Origin: a virus
Virus record (IMG/VR): IMGVR_UViG_3300046694_000622
Coordinates: 1 to 58,027 of that record
Length of the DNA: 58,027 nucleotides
Direction: 5' to 3' (one strand)
Of this stretch, positions 24,107-32,887 are shown piece after piece (position 1 is the stretch's first letter; the number at the start of each line of letters is the position of its first letter). A program made the translations under genes and the position numbers. The notes beneath the pieces were generated by a model. It searched no databases. It was not told where the DNA came from and was given only the letters and a program-made list of their open reading frames with translations.

Positions 24107-24343
24107 CTAGGGAATGATGCCAGAGCATCGAATCCTTCCTTCCGCCGTGAGTGTTAGCTCCACCCAAGGGTGGCTTTTTTGTAGTCGCTGGCTCACCAGT
24201 TGATAAATCTCCTCATCACGACCAACTGGCCCTTCAATGGGGAACTCATCAAAGCCGCCTGTGCCGCTTGGATAACACGCCATCATGCTGAAAAAGGACT
24301 CGATCAGATCTCCCGTCACGCTTACGCCCTGCTCAAATTCCAT
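24107..24343 (-). CDS. Hypothetical protein, 78 aa
   Basis: The ATG at 24343 (MEFEQGVSVTGDLIESFFSM) gives 78 aa; an in-frame upstream extension has no better ribosome site. Small acidic protein between head morphogenesis and scaffold genes. No domain recognised; possible moron because the terminator lies just after it. Confidence 0.55.
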   Translation of the reverse strand: MEFEQGVSVTGDLIESFFSMMACYPSGTGGFDEFPIEGPVGRDEEIYQLVSQRLQKSHPWVELTLTAEGRIRCSGIIP

Positions 24344-24423
24344 GTCACGCTCTCTGCATCGTTGGTTGAGGCGACATGGTATAGCTCTTTTCAAAGCGCA
24401 AAATTAGGTGGTTTGCATGCTTT

Positions 24424-25509
24424 TCACATGCCCGCGCGCTCGAATGCCAGCGGCTCAAGCCCTTTCATTTCCGCCAGCGTAAGCGGCGCGAAGTTGCGAT
24501 CAAGCTGCAGCTCGGCAAAGCGCTCGACGCTTAGCCCGCCCTCACGAAACAGCTTTGCCCTCACCGGGCCGATAGCCACGTCTTGGAACGAAGCCGGCTG
24601 CTGCTGAAGCCAGTGGTAATAGTCGAGACTCGCGCTGACCTGGCCCGCACCCTCGGCCCCGACTGAAGCCCGCGTAGCACCCTTGGCGAACATCTCACTG
24701 AGCTTGGTCAGCAGAATGAACGTGGTGCGACAGTTCGGATGAAACGGCGGTCGAGGGCCGGAATCAACCGGAAATCGCCGCTTATCCATCGATCGACATT
24801 GCTGGCTGGTCTTGCTGTCCAGCGTGGCGACCATTTCGACTTCGGAAACGATAACCGTGTTGGCCTTGGCCACCTCCATGCGCGCCTGGGAGGCGACATG
24901 CTGAATCGCGGTGTGCACCACGGTACTGGCGTTGCGGTTGGTCGTTGCCAGGACGCCGTCTTTGAACCCCGCCGCCTTGGTGCCACGGATGTTGCGGATA
25001 ACCTGAAAGTTCGTCTGCCCTTCGAAGAAACCCTGCCGGATCGTGCCGATGACGCGCTCACGCTCGGCGGTGGTCCAACCCTTGATGAACGACTTCAGCA
25101 GCTTGCCGCCGCCGGTGCCGCGCACGCTGAGTGGATTCGTTAGCACCGCCGCCCTGATCGCAGTCACCGTCGGCGCTACCACATCAAACGACACACCGAC
25201 GGGCGCAGACCTGGCCAGGCTCGTCACCTCAAACTCGGCTTCGTAGTTGGCAATGTCGATCAGGTCGAGGTTCAGTTGCGCGCTGTAGCGGTCGAAGATG
25301 CCCAGCAGTAGGCTGTCGACCTCCTTCAGCAGCGCTTCAAGACGTTTGACGTTGTACTCAGTCAGGTCCGACTGAGTGAGCCGGTCGCGGATAGAGCGGT
25401 CGATCTCCGTCAGGAAGGGGGCGAACTTGCCCACCTCCCCCGCCTTCAGCTTTTCGAGAAAGACCGCATGCCGAATCGTGGCGTCAAGGATTGCTTGGTT
25501 TGCCGCCAT
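24424..25509 (-). CDS. Head morphogenesis protein, MuF / SPP1 gp7-like
   Basis: 361 aa. N-terminal helical part; central domain with STVVHTAIQHVASQARMEVA, VEMVATLDSKTSQQCRSMDK and PPFHPNCRTT, the Cys/His pattern of the phage Mu gpF-like head domain. It is a minor capsid component bound to the portal. The start overlaps the portal end by 26 nt. Confidence 0.87.
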   Translation of the reverse strand: MAANQAILDATIRHAVFLEKLKAGEVGKFAPFLTEIDRSIRDRLTQSDLTEYNVKRLEALLKEVDSLLLGIFDRYSAQLNLDLIDIANYEAEFEVTSLARSAPVGVSFDVVAPTVTAIRAAVLTNPLSVRGTGGGKLLKSFIKGWTTAERERVIGTIRQGFFEGQTNFQVIRNIRGTKAAGFKDGVLATTNRNASTVVHTAIQHVASQARMEVAKANTVIVSEVEMVATLDSKTSQQCRSMDKRRFPVDSGPRPPFHPNCRTTFILLTKLSEMFAKGATRASVGAEGAGQVSASLDYYHWLQQQPASFQDVAIGPVRAKLFREGGLSVERFAELQLDRNFAPLTLAEMKGLEPLAFERAGM

Positions 25510-26902
25510 CTACTTTGTCCTCGTCGTCCAGGCCCAATCCGTCGCTCTGCTCTGCCAGCTCACCATCGATCTGCTTGTCTGTGCGCTCCGGCGCGATCAG
25601 CCCCAACTTGCGCAGGTAAGCCCTAAGATCAGCTTTGGCGAAGCCGCCGTTCTGCCACAGAGATACCAGTGCGGCGATCATCTGTGGATCAGCCGTAAGC
25701 TCAACAAACTCCTGATTGATCAGGTAGGCGACTTTCTTTTCAGCGATGCCCATGTAGGTGCAGCACCACATGATTGCCCTGGTGTAAGCCTCGCTGACGT
25801 TGGCCACGCATCCAGCCAGCACCGAGGTCGATGCCGACTGATCGCCGCGCGACTCAGTAGCGGTTTTGGTAGCCAGAGATGCAACCACCATCCGCGCGCC
25901 CAACTCGATCATCATCTGGTTCTTGTCGGCCATTGCCTCCTTGACCAGCGTATTGGGCAGCGGTTGCGCGTAGCCGAACTCACCGCCGGCCGGCAGCATC
26001 ATTGGTGCCCTGGAGCCGACATAGATGCCGTTTTTCTCCATCCAATCGCGCCACTGCTCATCCAGGCCGGAGATCCATGGCTGAGCCTGGCCGCACCAGA
26101 AGACGCTGTCTTCGTAATCAGCGCTGTTGCGGTAATGACCTAGATTGATCATTGCGATGTCGTACAGCGGTGACTCGTCGATTGTTGGATCGTTGTTTTG
26201 TGCGCCGATGAACGTGAACGGGATTTCTTTGAGGCGCCCAGTAATACCTTCAGGAGTGAATGTTTCCGTGATCTCAAGTGGTCCACCACCTCTTGGCCCA
26301 GACCGGCGCCAAACTCGGCAGACAAAGCCTTCAGGCTCAAGAGCAAGCTCACGGAATTGCTCGACGACTTTGAAACCGAATCCATCCTCAATCTCAGGCA
26401 TTTCACGCAGCACAACCAACGTCAGCACGTTGTGACCGTTCACCATGCCGGTGCGCCAGTTGATGATGTCCTCAGCGCAGTACGATAGGATCACCGAGTG
26501 ACCGCCGATACCGTCGTCTTGGTGGTAGTCGACGTAAAGCCCATGCCGTCCCGCCTCAAGCACCTTCTCAAGCGTGCCTTGGGAGTGCTGGTAAATGCTT
26601 ACGCCGGAACCGTTGGCGTTGTCCTGCAAGTACTCCAGTTTCTTTGGCACCGTCAGCGTTGGGTCTTTGTGAAAGGCCAGGCCGAGCAGACCGTTGCGAG
26701 TGTGTCCCGTGGCATTCTTGAACACCGCGCGCTCGCGGTACGCCCTGTTGCGATCGACGTTTTCCGGGGACTTATCGTGCGCATTGATGTACGGAAGCCG
26801 AGACACAACCCGGTGCTGGCCGGCGCAGACATCACGGACAGTAGCCCAGCGGTCTAGCACTTCGATGTAGTCCGCCCGCTTGTAGGAGACGTCGTTGCTC
26901 AT
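25484..26902 (-). CDS. Portal protein (DUF4055-type)
   Basis: 472 aa, MSNDVSYKRADYIEVLDRWA, with INAHDKSPENVDRNRAYRER and a stem/crown region (IELGARMVVASLATKTATES). Family pattern of portal-like DUF4055 proteins. It forms the dodecameric DNA gate at the head vertex. The ATG overlaps the terminase stop (ATGA). Confidence 0.87.
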   Translation of the reverse strand: MSNDVSYKRADYIEVLDRWATVRDVCAGQHRVVSRLPYINAHDKSPENVDRNRAYRERAVFKNATGHTRNGLLGLAFHKDPTLTVPKKLEYLQDNANGSGVSIYQHSQGTLEKVLEAGRHGLYVDYHQDDGIGGHSVILSYCAEDIINWRTGMVNGHNVLTLVVLREMPEIEDGFGFKVVEQFRELALEPEGFVCRVWRRSGPRGGGPLEITETFTPEGITGRLKEIPFTFIGAQNNDPTIDESPLYDIAMINLGHYRNSADYEDSVFWCGQAQPWISGLDEQWRDWMEKNGIYVGSRAPMMLPAGGEFGYAQPLPNTLVKEAMADKNQMMIELGARMVVASLATKTATESRGDQSASTSVLAGCVANVSEAYTRAIMWCCTYMGIAEKKVAYLINQEFVELTADPQMIAALVSLWQNGGFAKADLRAYLRKLGLIAPERTDKQIDGELAEQSDGLGLDDEDKVDGGKPSNP

Positions 26903-28200
26903 CGGGCGTATCCCATTTTGATAGCGGTGACCGGTTTGATGACCGGATACTCGCGGTGGATGAAGTAACCGCCGCCGTCGTTGGCGTGGTCGTTGCCCTG
27001 GCTTTTGTCCGGCTCGCCATTGGGCGCCCAGATCTGTTGCTCAAGGCCGTCTGCATAAGTCGGGCAGGTGAACGGGTTGACCAAGTAACGCCGCTCGCCC
27101 TGCGCATTGCAGAACATGGCGTTCATGGCGTTGATTCGATCCTTCACCGGCGGGTTGGCCGCCGGCGCTATGACCGCGAAGCCCGCCTGCTTAAGCATGG
27201 CCAGGTCCGTGACGCTGGCATTGACCGACTTGCGCGAATCACCGGATGCGTCCGGGTAGATCCGGATTTCACAGGTCTTCTCGAAGTCGTTGCCGTTGTG
27301 GCGCCAGTAGCGCTCCTTGATGCGGCGGATCATGTCCGGCGTGTCGTAGCCATCCATCAACTCATCCACGGCACGCGGCAGACCCCGGTCTCGTTTGACG
27401 TGGGTGATCGCCGCCATCTTGCCGACGTTGAAATCCATGCCGATGAACAGAGGCTCGCCCGGCTGCACAGTGTCGAAGCACTGGTTCAGCTTGCGATCGT
27501 AGGCGTGGTAGATCGATCCAGACGTCAGGTTGACGAACTGCCCATTGAGGTAAGCGCGGATCAGTTGCTCGGGGTATGACTCCATCAGCGATGGGATATA
27601 GTCGTCCGGCAGGTTCAGTTCGTTGTCGAACGTGCTCGCTTGCACCAGACCATACAGCGCTGCCGTTGCTGGCCGGTCCCGCACCTGCTTGACGAACTGC
27701 TGATAAACGAACTTGAAGCCTTCCGGCGTCGTTGTGACGTCTACCCCGTTGCGCAACCCATCGGCCTTGTAACGCATCCGGGCAATGATCTTGCGCCAAG
27801 CCTGCTGCGCCTTGACCGCGCTCAACACGTCGAGCTCATCGACCAGGGCGTGACCGATTTTGAAACCAACGATGGTCTGCGGCTTCTCCATCGACCGGCA
27901 TATCACCGTGCCTCGATACTGCCTGCCGCTGTAAACGTGAACTTCATGGTTCGACTGATTGATCTCAGTTCGAAGCCCCCAGTCTTGCGCCACCTCCTCC
28001 ATGGTTGGATAGAAGATATCGCGGATCTGGGCGTAAGTCGGTGCGAAGTAGCCGGCGTTGATGCGCGGCCACTCCCAAAAGTGCTTGCTGATGGCCGAGC
28101 AGCCTACCCACGTCTTACCCGAACCGAAGCCAGCGACGAAGCCGCGAAACTTGTGCGGCAATGCCAGGAACTGTGACTGAGGGACGTTAAGACTCGGCAT
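26899..28200 (-). CDS. Terminase large subunit
   Basis: 433 aa packaging motor. Walker A GFGSGKTW at residues 24-31, Walker B HALVDELD near 115, and a C-terminal RNase H-like nuclease with FIGMDFNVGKMA and YPDASGDSRK acid clusters. It overlaps the small subunit gene by 14 nt. It cuts and pumps DNA into the head with the portal. Confidence 0.93.
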   Translation of the reverse strand: MPSLNVPQSQFLALPHKFRGFVAGFGSGKTWVGCSAISKHFWEWPRINAGYFAPTYAQIRDIFYPTMEEVAQDWGLRTEINQSNHEVHVYSGRQYRGTVICRSMEKPQTIVGFKIGHALVDELDVLSAVKAQQAWRKIIARMRYKADGLRNGVDVTTTPEGFKFVYQQFVKQVRDRPATAALYGLVQASTFDNELNLPDDYIPSLMESYPEQLIRAYLNGQFVNLTSGSIYHAYDRKLNQCFDTVQPGEPLFIGMDFNVGKMAAITHVKRDRGLPRAVDELMDGYDTPDMIRRIKERYWRHNGNDFEKTCEIRIYPDASGDSRKSVNASVTDLAMLKQAGFAVIAPAANPPVKDRINAMNAMFCNAQGERRYLVNPFTCPTYADGLEQQIWAPNGEPDKSQGNDHANDGGGYFIHREYPVIKPVTAIKMGYAR

Positions 28201-28834
28201 TCGGTCGCCTCGCGTCGGTCACAACCACTTCGATGCGTTGTGGTGCAGGGCCTTCCTCTTCGCCATTCAGTTCGCGGCGCAGCTTCTCGTTCAGCAGGCG
28301 CTTGTTCTCGACCTCGATGCGCTTCAGTTCGGCATCAAGGTCGACGTGACCGGGTGGTGCAAACATGCCGAGGTGACGGCCGATGTCGACAAGCGCGCCT
28401 TTCTTGTCGTGCAACTTGACCTTGAGGCCATCGCGCCCCTGAGAAACCTCGGCGATGGCGCCGGCGGTGTCATCGTCAACTTCGCTTGAGTCGATAAGTG
28501 CAAGGCCGTGGTACGGGACCAAGTCGTCATCCTCACCTTCTTCAGCGTCAACCATCCGGACTTGAGTCTCACCCCAGCGCACTACCTTGCGGATGTCGCT
28601 GAAGCCGATCTTGGCGAGCTCACGCAGCACCATGTCTTGGGTTATGGCTGTTCTTTCCGACCTTCCCTGCATCGCCTCCTTCAATGCTTTCGCAATCTCA
28701 GGTTTTGTCAGGTTCTCCTGTCCGATGGATGCGGCTGTCTTCTTGCTGTAACCCGCACGGATAGAGGCTTGCGTGGCATTCAGGTCTTTCAGGTACTCAT
28801 CGACGAAGCGCTGCTGTTTTGCTGTCAGCGCCAT
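28187..28834 (-). CDS. Terminase small subunit
   Basis: 215 aa, Terminase_2 type. The N-terminal helix-turn-helix KQQRFVDEYLKDLNATQASI and RAGYSKKTAASIGQ is followed by an oligomerisation part and a C-terminal charged helix (DAELKRIEVENKRLLNEKLR). It recognises the packaging start site and feeds DNA to the large subunit. First gene of the structural operon; AAGGAA upstream. Confidence 0.9.
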   Translation of the reverse strand: MALTAKQQRFVDEYLKDLNATQASIRAGYSKKTAASIGQENLTKPEIAKALKEAMQGRSERTAITQDMVLRELAKIGFSDIRKVVRWGETQVRMVDAEEGEDDDLVPYHGLALIDSSEVDDDTAGAIAEVSQGRDGLKVKLHDKKGALVDIGRHLGMFAPPGHVDLDAELKRIEVENKRLLNEKLRRELNGEEEGPAPQRIEVVVTDARRPNAES

Positions 28835-28929
28835 AGGGGTTCCTTGAGACTTTGGTGCCTCTCATGGGCAGTGCTTGAAATAGGGGTGTTTTGCAGGTAT
28901 TGGTGCGGGCTCATTAACAGGAAGCAAGA

Positions 28930-29550
28930 ATGTCAAAAAACCACCTAACAAAAGAGGCTGAACTTTTGAAACGTTTCGTCGTGCACGGCGAATTCTATGA
29001 AAGGGACGCTACAGGAAAGCAAAAATATCGACGGTTGCTGGAGGTGCGCGCCAGAGCACACAACTTCGACGAAGTCAGCCTTCCAGATGCCATATTTGTC
29101 ATGATAAACCCTGGTAAATCTGTACCTATAGATCCAACTATCGAAGGCCTTACCCCCACAGTCCCAGACAAGACTCAATACCAAATCATGCGAGTGATGG
29201 AATGCAAGAACTGGAAATTTGTACGGGTACTAAACCTATCTGACCATCGCGAGGTTAACCAAAATGCCTTCCTTAACCTCATTCCGGGCCTTCCCTCCAA
29301 GCACTCTATTTTTGACGCGTCCAGAGCGGCTGAGCTCGGCCCTCTGATAAACACTGAGGGTCCTGTTATCGCCGCTTGGGGAGTAAAACCCGATTTGGAT
29401 AGCCTGATTGCTAAAGCTGTGGGATCGCTGACTGGCTTAGGAAAATCTGTCGTGGGTAGAAACGCAGATCGCGGTCAAAGAGGCGACCTTTATTACCATC
29501 CACTTTATCAGCAAGCCAACTGGCTTGGGTGCATCCTAAAACAGTTGTAA
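28930..29550 (+). CDS. DUF1643-like protein, plus-strand moron
   Basis: 206 aa. The motif DAIFVMINPGKSVPIDPTIE (about 54-73) and later VIAAWGVKPDLD resemble DUF1643, whose members have a conserved LNPSxAD-type segment and no known biochemical role. It is transcribed against the flanking late genes and has lower GC than the terminase, marking it as an acquired moron. It converges with the PLD-like gene 29630-30103. Confidence 0.7.
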   Translation: MSKNHLTKEAELLKRFVVHGEFYERDATGKQKYRRLLEVRARAHNFDEVSLPDAIFVMINPGKSVPIDPTIEGLTPTVPDKTQYQIMRVMECKNWKFVRVLNLSDHREVNQNAFLNLIPGLPSKHSIFDASRAAELGPLINTEGPVIAAWGVKPDLDSLIAKAVGSLTGLGKSVVGRNADRGQRGDLYYHPLYQQANWLGCILKQL

Positions 29551-29629
29551 GCAAGTTCGAGACCGAAATAATCCGACCCGGCAGGCTCGTTGAATCGCCT
29601 CCCAGTCGGGTTGCTGGGTCGTCTTTGGC

Positions 29630-30103
29630 TCATCCTATTGAGCTTGTTGACTCCAACTCGGAGAGACGCCCGAGATAGAGCGCCAATTGCCCGTGAGCAT
29701 CGTCACCGATTTTCCCGCTCACCAGATAAGACAGCTCTTCGTTGGTACACAGCCCTCCCTTCGTGATATTTGCGGAGCCAATAATCGCGGAATACGAATC
29801 GTCTTTTTGACCGTAATAAATTTTCGAATGGAGATAGATCGGTTTGGGCACGTTGAAGTGCTTCAGTCCAGGCATTTTTAGCAGGCTCTTGATGCAACCT
29901 GGTTCGGTATGTTCCTGATTCGTGTACACCGTTATCTCTGAGCCCCGACGTATCGCCTTCCTGATGTCTTTCAACAAGAGCGACAAACCATTGCCTTTCA
30001 TCCACCCCGAGCAAATCACAATCTGCTCGGACGTCGACAGTAGCTGCTTCAGCTCATACAGATGCGACTGAGTGTCTTTTTTTACATTGGCAATTAGGCG
30101 CAA
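29630..30103 (-). CDS. Phospholipase-D-like nuclease-type protein
   Basis: 157 aa with one HKD-type motif: H92-S-K94, then GSANIT (S110, N112) and E122. This is the spacing seen in Nuc/BfiI-like PLD proteins, which act as dimers to form one active site. No signal peptide, so cytoplasmic nuclease activity is more likely than lipase activity. Located between holin genes and a DUF1643-like gene; a defence or DNA-processing role is inferred, not shown. Confidence 0.72.
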   Translation of the reverse strand: MRLIANVKKDTQSHLYELKQLLSTSEQIVICSGWMKGNGLSLLLKDIRKAIRRGSEITVYTNQEHTEPGCIKSLLKMPGLKHFNVPKPIYLHSKIYYGQKDDSYSAIIGSANITKGGLCTNEELSYLVSGKIGDDAHGQLALYLGRLSELESTSSIG

Positions 30104-30193
30104 AAGATAGTCTCCACGCTGGCTCGGCCGACGATATTACGCTTGGGAGTTCTGCCGCGACATGATTTCCTGACTCTCCACACCTGTCCCGAT

Positions 30194-30388
30194 CTATTTG
30201 CTCAGCTTCGGCTGCAGGATCACCCGGGCAACCATCACCAAGAGGCCCAGCACTCCATAGGCCACCGGTGGCAGCACGGCTTGCAGTTGCGGCATCAGCT
30301 GCTCAGCGATACCCAGGGCAGCAATGGCGCCACCCGCCTGAACGCTGGTCATGCTCAGCGCTTGTTTCCAGTTGTCGATCAGTTGCAT
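30194..30388 (-). CDS. Phage holin, 64 aa
   Basis: The ATG at 30388 (MQLIDNWKQALSMTSVQAGG) has AAGGGGAC upstream. N-terminal amphipathic stretch, a central hydrophobic segment and a second one (PPVAYGVLGLLVMVARVILQ) before the basic end QPKLSK, the usual layout of small Pseudomonas phage holins. It forms the lesion that releases the endolysin encoded at 5211-5636. Confidence 0.8.
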   Translation of the reverse strand: MQLIDNWKQALSMTSVQAGGAIAALGIAEQLMPQLQAVLPPVAYGVLGLLVMVARVILQPKLSK

Positions 30389-30398
30389 GAGTGTCCCC

Positions 30399-30821
30399 TT
30401 ACGAATTCTGTTGCGGATGTACTGCATCGGTGACCGTCTTTCGCAGCTCGGCCAGGTCTGTAGCCAACTCGGCCAGATCCTTGTCGCGGCGCTTCTCGGC
30501 CCACTTGAACCAGGCACGCACCAATACCCATGCAGGCAGGCCGCAAACAAAGATGATGCCGCCCAGGGCGATCACCCCGACGTCGTCGTTCGCCCATGAG
30601 CCAAGGTCCAGCCACCGGACGACGAAGGCGCCTCCGCAGATGCTGGATACCGACGTGCTGATCATTGCTACAACGAACTCGCGCACGGTCTTGGGCAGGG
30701 TCATAGCCATGACGACGACGGCAGCCAATACAGCGACAAAGCCGAACGCCCCCAACTTGTACAGCGCGATACCGCCAGCGGCAGTGAGTGGGCCGGGCTC
30801 AGACATAGATTGATATCTCAT
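30399..30821 (-). CDS. Holin-like membrane protein
   Basis: About 140 aa from the ATG at 30821 (MRYQSMSEPG); 30806 is an alternative start. Three hydrophobic segments (LGAFGFVAVLAAVVVMAMTL, VVAMISTSVSSICGGAFVV, VIALGGIIFVCGLPAWVLV) and a charged cytoplasmic tail (KWAEKRRDKDLAELATDLAE). It lies 10 nt upstream of the small holin gene. Probably a second holin or an antiholin. Confidence 0.7.
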   Translation of the reverse strand: MRYQSMSEPGPLTAAGGIALYKLGAFGFVAVLAAVVVMAMTLPKTVREFVVAMISTSVSSICGGAFVVRWLDLGSWANDDVGVIALGGIIFVCGLPAWVLVRAWFKWAEKRRDKDLAELATDLAELRKTVTDAVHPQQNS

Positions 30822-30913
30822 GGCGCCTCGGTATCTCGGCGTTGTGATTGGTCCGGCGCTCCATGCCTTCCTCATCCGCTCGGAGCAAAGACGGGGGCAT
30901 GGGTGCCAGATAC

Positions 30914-30939
30914 GAAAAAGCCTCTGCGAATGCAGAGGC
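30914..30939 (-). terminator. Intrinsic terminator, minus strand
   Basis: GCCTCTGC-GAAT-GCAGAGGC with an A5 run on the plus strand, giving a strong 8-bp hairpin and U-run for leftward transcripts just before the holin genes. Late transcripts would need antitermination to pass it. Confidence 0.7.
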
Positions 30940-31074
30940 CCTGAATGGGTGCTGTTGGCCGGTGCTGATCCCGGTTTACGAGAGGTTCATTCCATCAGCC
31001 TGCGCTTTCATCCGCATAACTATTCCCAATCCCGCCGTCAGAAGAGACAATCACAGTTTTCTAAGGATGGGCAG

Positions 31075-31458
31075 ATGAACAAATTAAATGGATGGTGGCG
31101 GGTGTGGGTAGTGGGCGTTGTTTTGTTAGGTCTAGGTTTTGGATGGGTGGGAAAGGAAAAATTTCCGACCTACCCATACGATGCGCTCGACTACCACAAT
31201 TCAAGAACTGGCCCACTTCTTATAGAGAAAATGGCTGTGGCAGAAGGGCGGACCCCCACTCGTCCTGCAGCCGAAATTCAACAAGACATCGACGCTATTC
31301 ATGCATCCATGAGTTCCATTGTAAAAAATTACAATCAGCGAAAATTGGAACACCGTCTGGAGTATTTTGGGGGCTGGATAGCCTCTTGCATTGCGATGCT
31401 ATTAGGGCTCTGGGCGTTTCGCTGGGTTATTGCCGGATTCGGAGTAAAGAAACTCTAA
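31075..31458 (+). CDS. Two-TM membrane protein, moron
   Basis: 127 aa from the ATG at 31075 (AAGGATG upstream). TM1 WWRVWVVGVVLLGLGFGWVG near the N-terminus, a soluble helical loop of about 70 residues (AAEIQQDIDAIHASMSSIVK), then TM2 IASCIAMLLGLWAFRWVIAG. Plus strand against late genes, with its own terminator at 31569. Function unknown; a superinfection role is possible. Confidence 0.65.
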   Translation: MNKLNGWWRVWVVGVVLLGLGFGWVGKEKFPTYPYDALDYHNSRTGPLLIEKMAVAEGRTPTRPAAEIQQDIDAIHASMSSIVKNYNQRKLEHRLEYFGGWIASCIAMLLGLWAFRWVIAGFGVKKL

Positions 31459-31568
31459 AAAGAGCGGCAAGCAACACCGAATCGTTGGGAGCCGGATATA
31501 GCTGTCAACCAAAAATACATCCGGGAATGGATCCACTCGATAGCGGCCTTCCTCGGTGATACACAAAA

Positions 31569-31593
31569 GCCCGTAGCATTTACGGGCCTTTTT
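31569..31593 (+). terminator. Intrinsic terminator
   Basis: GCCCGTA-GCATT-TACGGGC followed by CTTTTT. An AAAA run on the other side makes it bidirectional. It ends the 31075-31458 moron. Confidence 0.75.
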
Positions 31594-31611
31594 GGTTTCT
31601 GCCAGGCGTAT

Positions 31612-31903
31612 TCAGCAGGGAGTCAGGCCGACACCATCAGGCGGGGACTTGAACGTGGTCATCACGAAGTAATTGCTGGATCCGTGCAGGTTGTTTTTCA
31701 GGTCTTGGACATCGGACTGGCTGCCCGTTCGCCACACGACAAGGGTCAGTTCCAGTCGCCGCATCGCGACACCTTGTGGCTCGGTCAGAGCCATCAGGTG
31801 ATAGCTGACAGTGCGCAGCGCGCTCCGCGAGTGCAGTCACCGAGAAACAAGACAGGCAGGCGGCGAACGCCCAACCCAGATACATCGGGAGTCGCTTCAC
31901 CAT
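31612..31903 (-). pseudogene. Secreted small protein gene, apparently frameshifted
   Basis: A strong GGAGGA precedes the ATG at 31903 and a signal-like N-terminus (MVKRLPMYLGWAFAACLSCF). That frame ends at 31637 with an odd Arg/Pro-rich tail. A second frame ending at 31612 reads LMALTEPQGVAMRRLELTLV and NNLHGSSNYFVMTTFKSPPD, which looks like real protein. I infer one gene broken by a shift between about 31790 and 31840. No function known. Confidence 0.5.
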
Positions 31904-31939
31904 CGGTTATTCCTCCTGGGCTAGGTTTTCTCAGGACGC

Positions 31940-31963
31940 AAAAAACCCGGCGCGATGGCCGGG
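31940..31963 (-). terminator. Intrinsic terminator, minus strand
   Basis: CCCGGC-GCGATG-GCCGGG with TTTTTT following on the minus strand. It ends the small gene at 32001-32129. Confidence 0.7.
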
Positions 31964-32000
31964 TTTCTTTAATTTGGTGTGTCGGACAAGCGACACGGTG

Positions 32001-32129
32001 TTACTGGTTGAGCATCCACAACATAGATCGTGGCGCTCGAATGGTCAAAGCAGGCAGGCTGTTGATGTATAGGGCTGTTGACGCGTTGGCCGCAAAATTC
32101 ACCACGGTTTTACTTATCACTTTAACCAT
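32001..32129 (-). CDS. Small protein, 42 aa
   Basis: The ATG at 32129 has a very strong AAGGAGGT six nt upstream. Sequence MVKVISKTVVNFAANASTAL ending LWMLNQ; weakly hydrophobic. The frame extends upstream to 32345 with a membrane segment (GGLLMFGGLVWVVLMWFLQA), so a longer product is possible, but the ribosome site favours the short one. Function unknown. Confidence 0.5.
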   Translation of the reverse strand: MVKVISKTVVNFAANASTALYINSLPALTIRAPRSMLWMLNQ

Positions 32130-32341
32130 ACGACTACCTCCTTCTTGTCCAGACTGTTGTGCTGCATTTGGTGTATCGATCACTGCTTGTAGGAACCACA
32201 TTAAAACTACCCATACAAGCCCACCAAACATCAACAGCCCGCCGCTCGGGCCGCTAACTACTATGGGCGCTCGAGTCATCATCTCTACGAAACGCAGAAA
32301 TGACAGGATGGGTAGATAATGGCACATTGGCTCAGCGCAAG

Positions 32342-32887
32342 TCAAGCCACATCTAAAACCACAAGGCCTTCATGCTCAAGAATGTGCTGAACCTCGACTA
32401 GTGCCTGATCGACACCACCCTCCAGCGCCTTGCGAATGTCGCGCCGCCACCGCTCCTGCGTCTTGATCGGATGCGGCTCATTTGACCAGTTATCCATCTC
32501 GTACCAACCGGCCGGCAGCACATTGGTCGAGCGCTTGCCATCCACGCCCGGCAACTTCGGCAACGCCCAAGTGACCACGGCGCAATGTAGAAATCGCTCA
32601 GGCGCCGGCGAGCGTATGACCCTTGTCAGTTCTGCAATAGCCGCGTGTTTGCGGTCAGTGTGGGTCGAGAACTTCGCCACCAGCAAGCGCCAGTGCGCCG
32701 CCGACAACGCCTTATGCAGCCGACCGAACACCCAGCAGTCGGTGAGGAATGCGGCCTCCTTGCCCACGATCTCCCCTTTCTGCTTGGCGCACTGCACCTT
32801 GGGCTCAAAGTCGCACCCTCCGGCAGAGTTGATGGTTTCGGCGGCCAGCGCCCGAACTACTGCGGATACCACGTTGCGATAGGTCAT
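32342..32887 (-). CDS. Q-position protein, putative late antiterminator
   Basis: 181 aa from the ATG at 32887 (GGGGAGAG upstream). MTYRNVVSAVVRALAAETIN, FLTDCWVFGRLHKALSAAHW and WALPKLPG; no classical zinc motif apart from scattered Cys. It is the last gene of the leftward early operon, directly after ninG, where lambda encodes Q. I therefore propose late antitermination; the sequence alone does not prove it. Confidence 0.6.
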   Translation of the reverse strand: MTYRNVVSAVVRALAAETINSAGGCDFEPKVQCAKQKGEIVGKEAAFLTDCWVFGRLHKALSAAHWRLLVAKFSTHTDRKHAAIAELTRVIRSPAPERFLHCAVVTWALPKLPGVDGKRSTNVLPAGWYEMDNWSNEPHPIKTQERWRRDIRKALEGGVDQALVEVQHILEHEGLVVLDVA

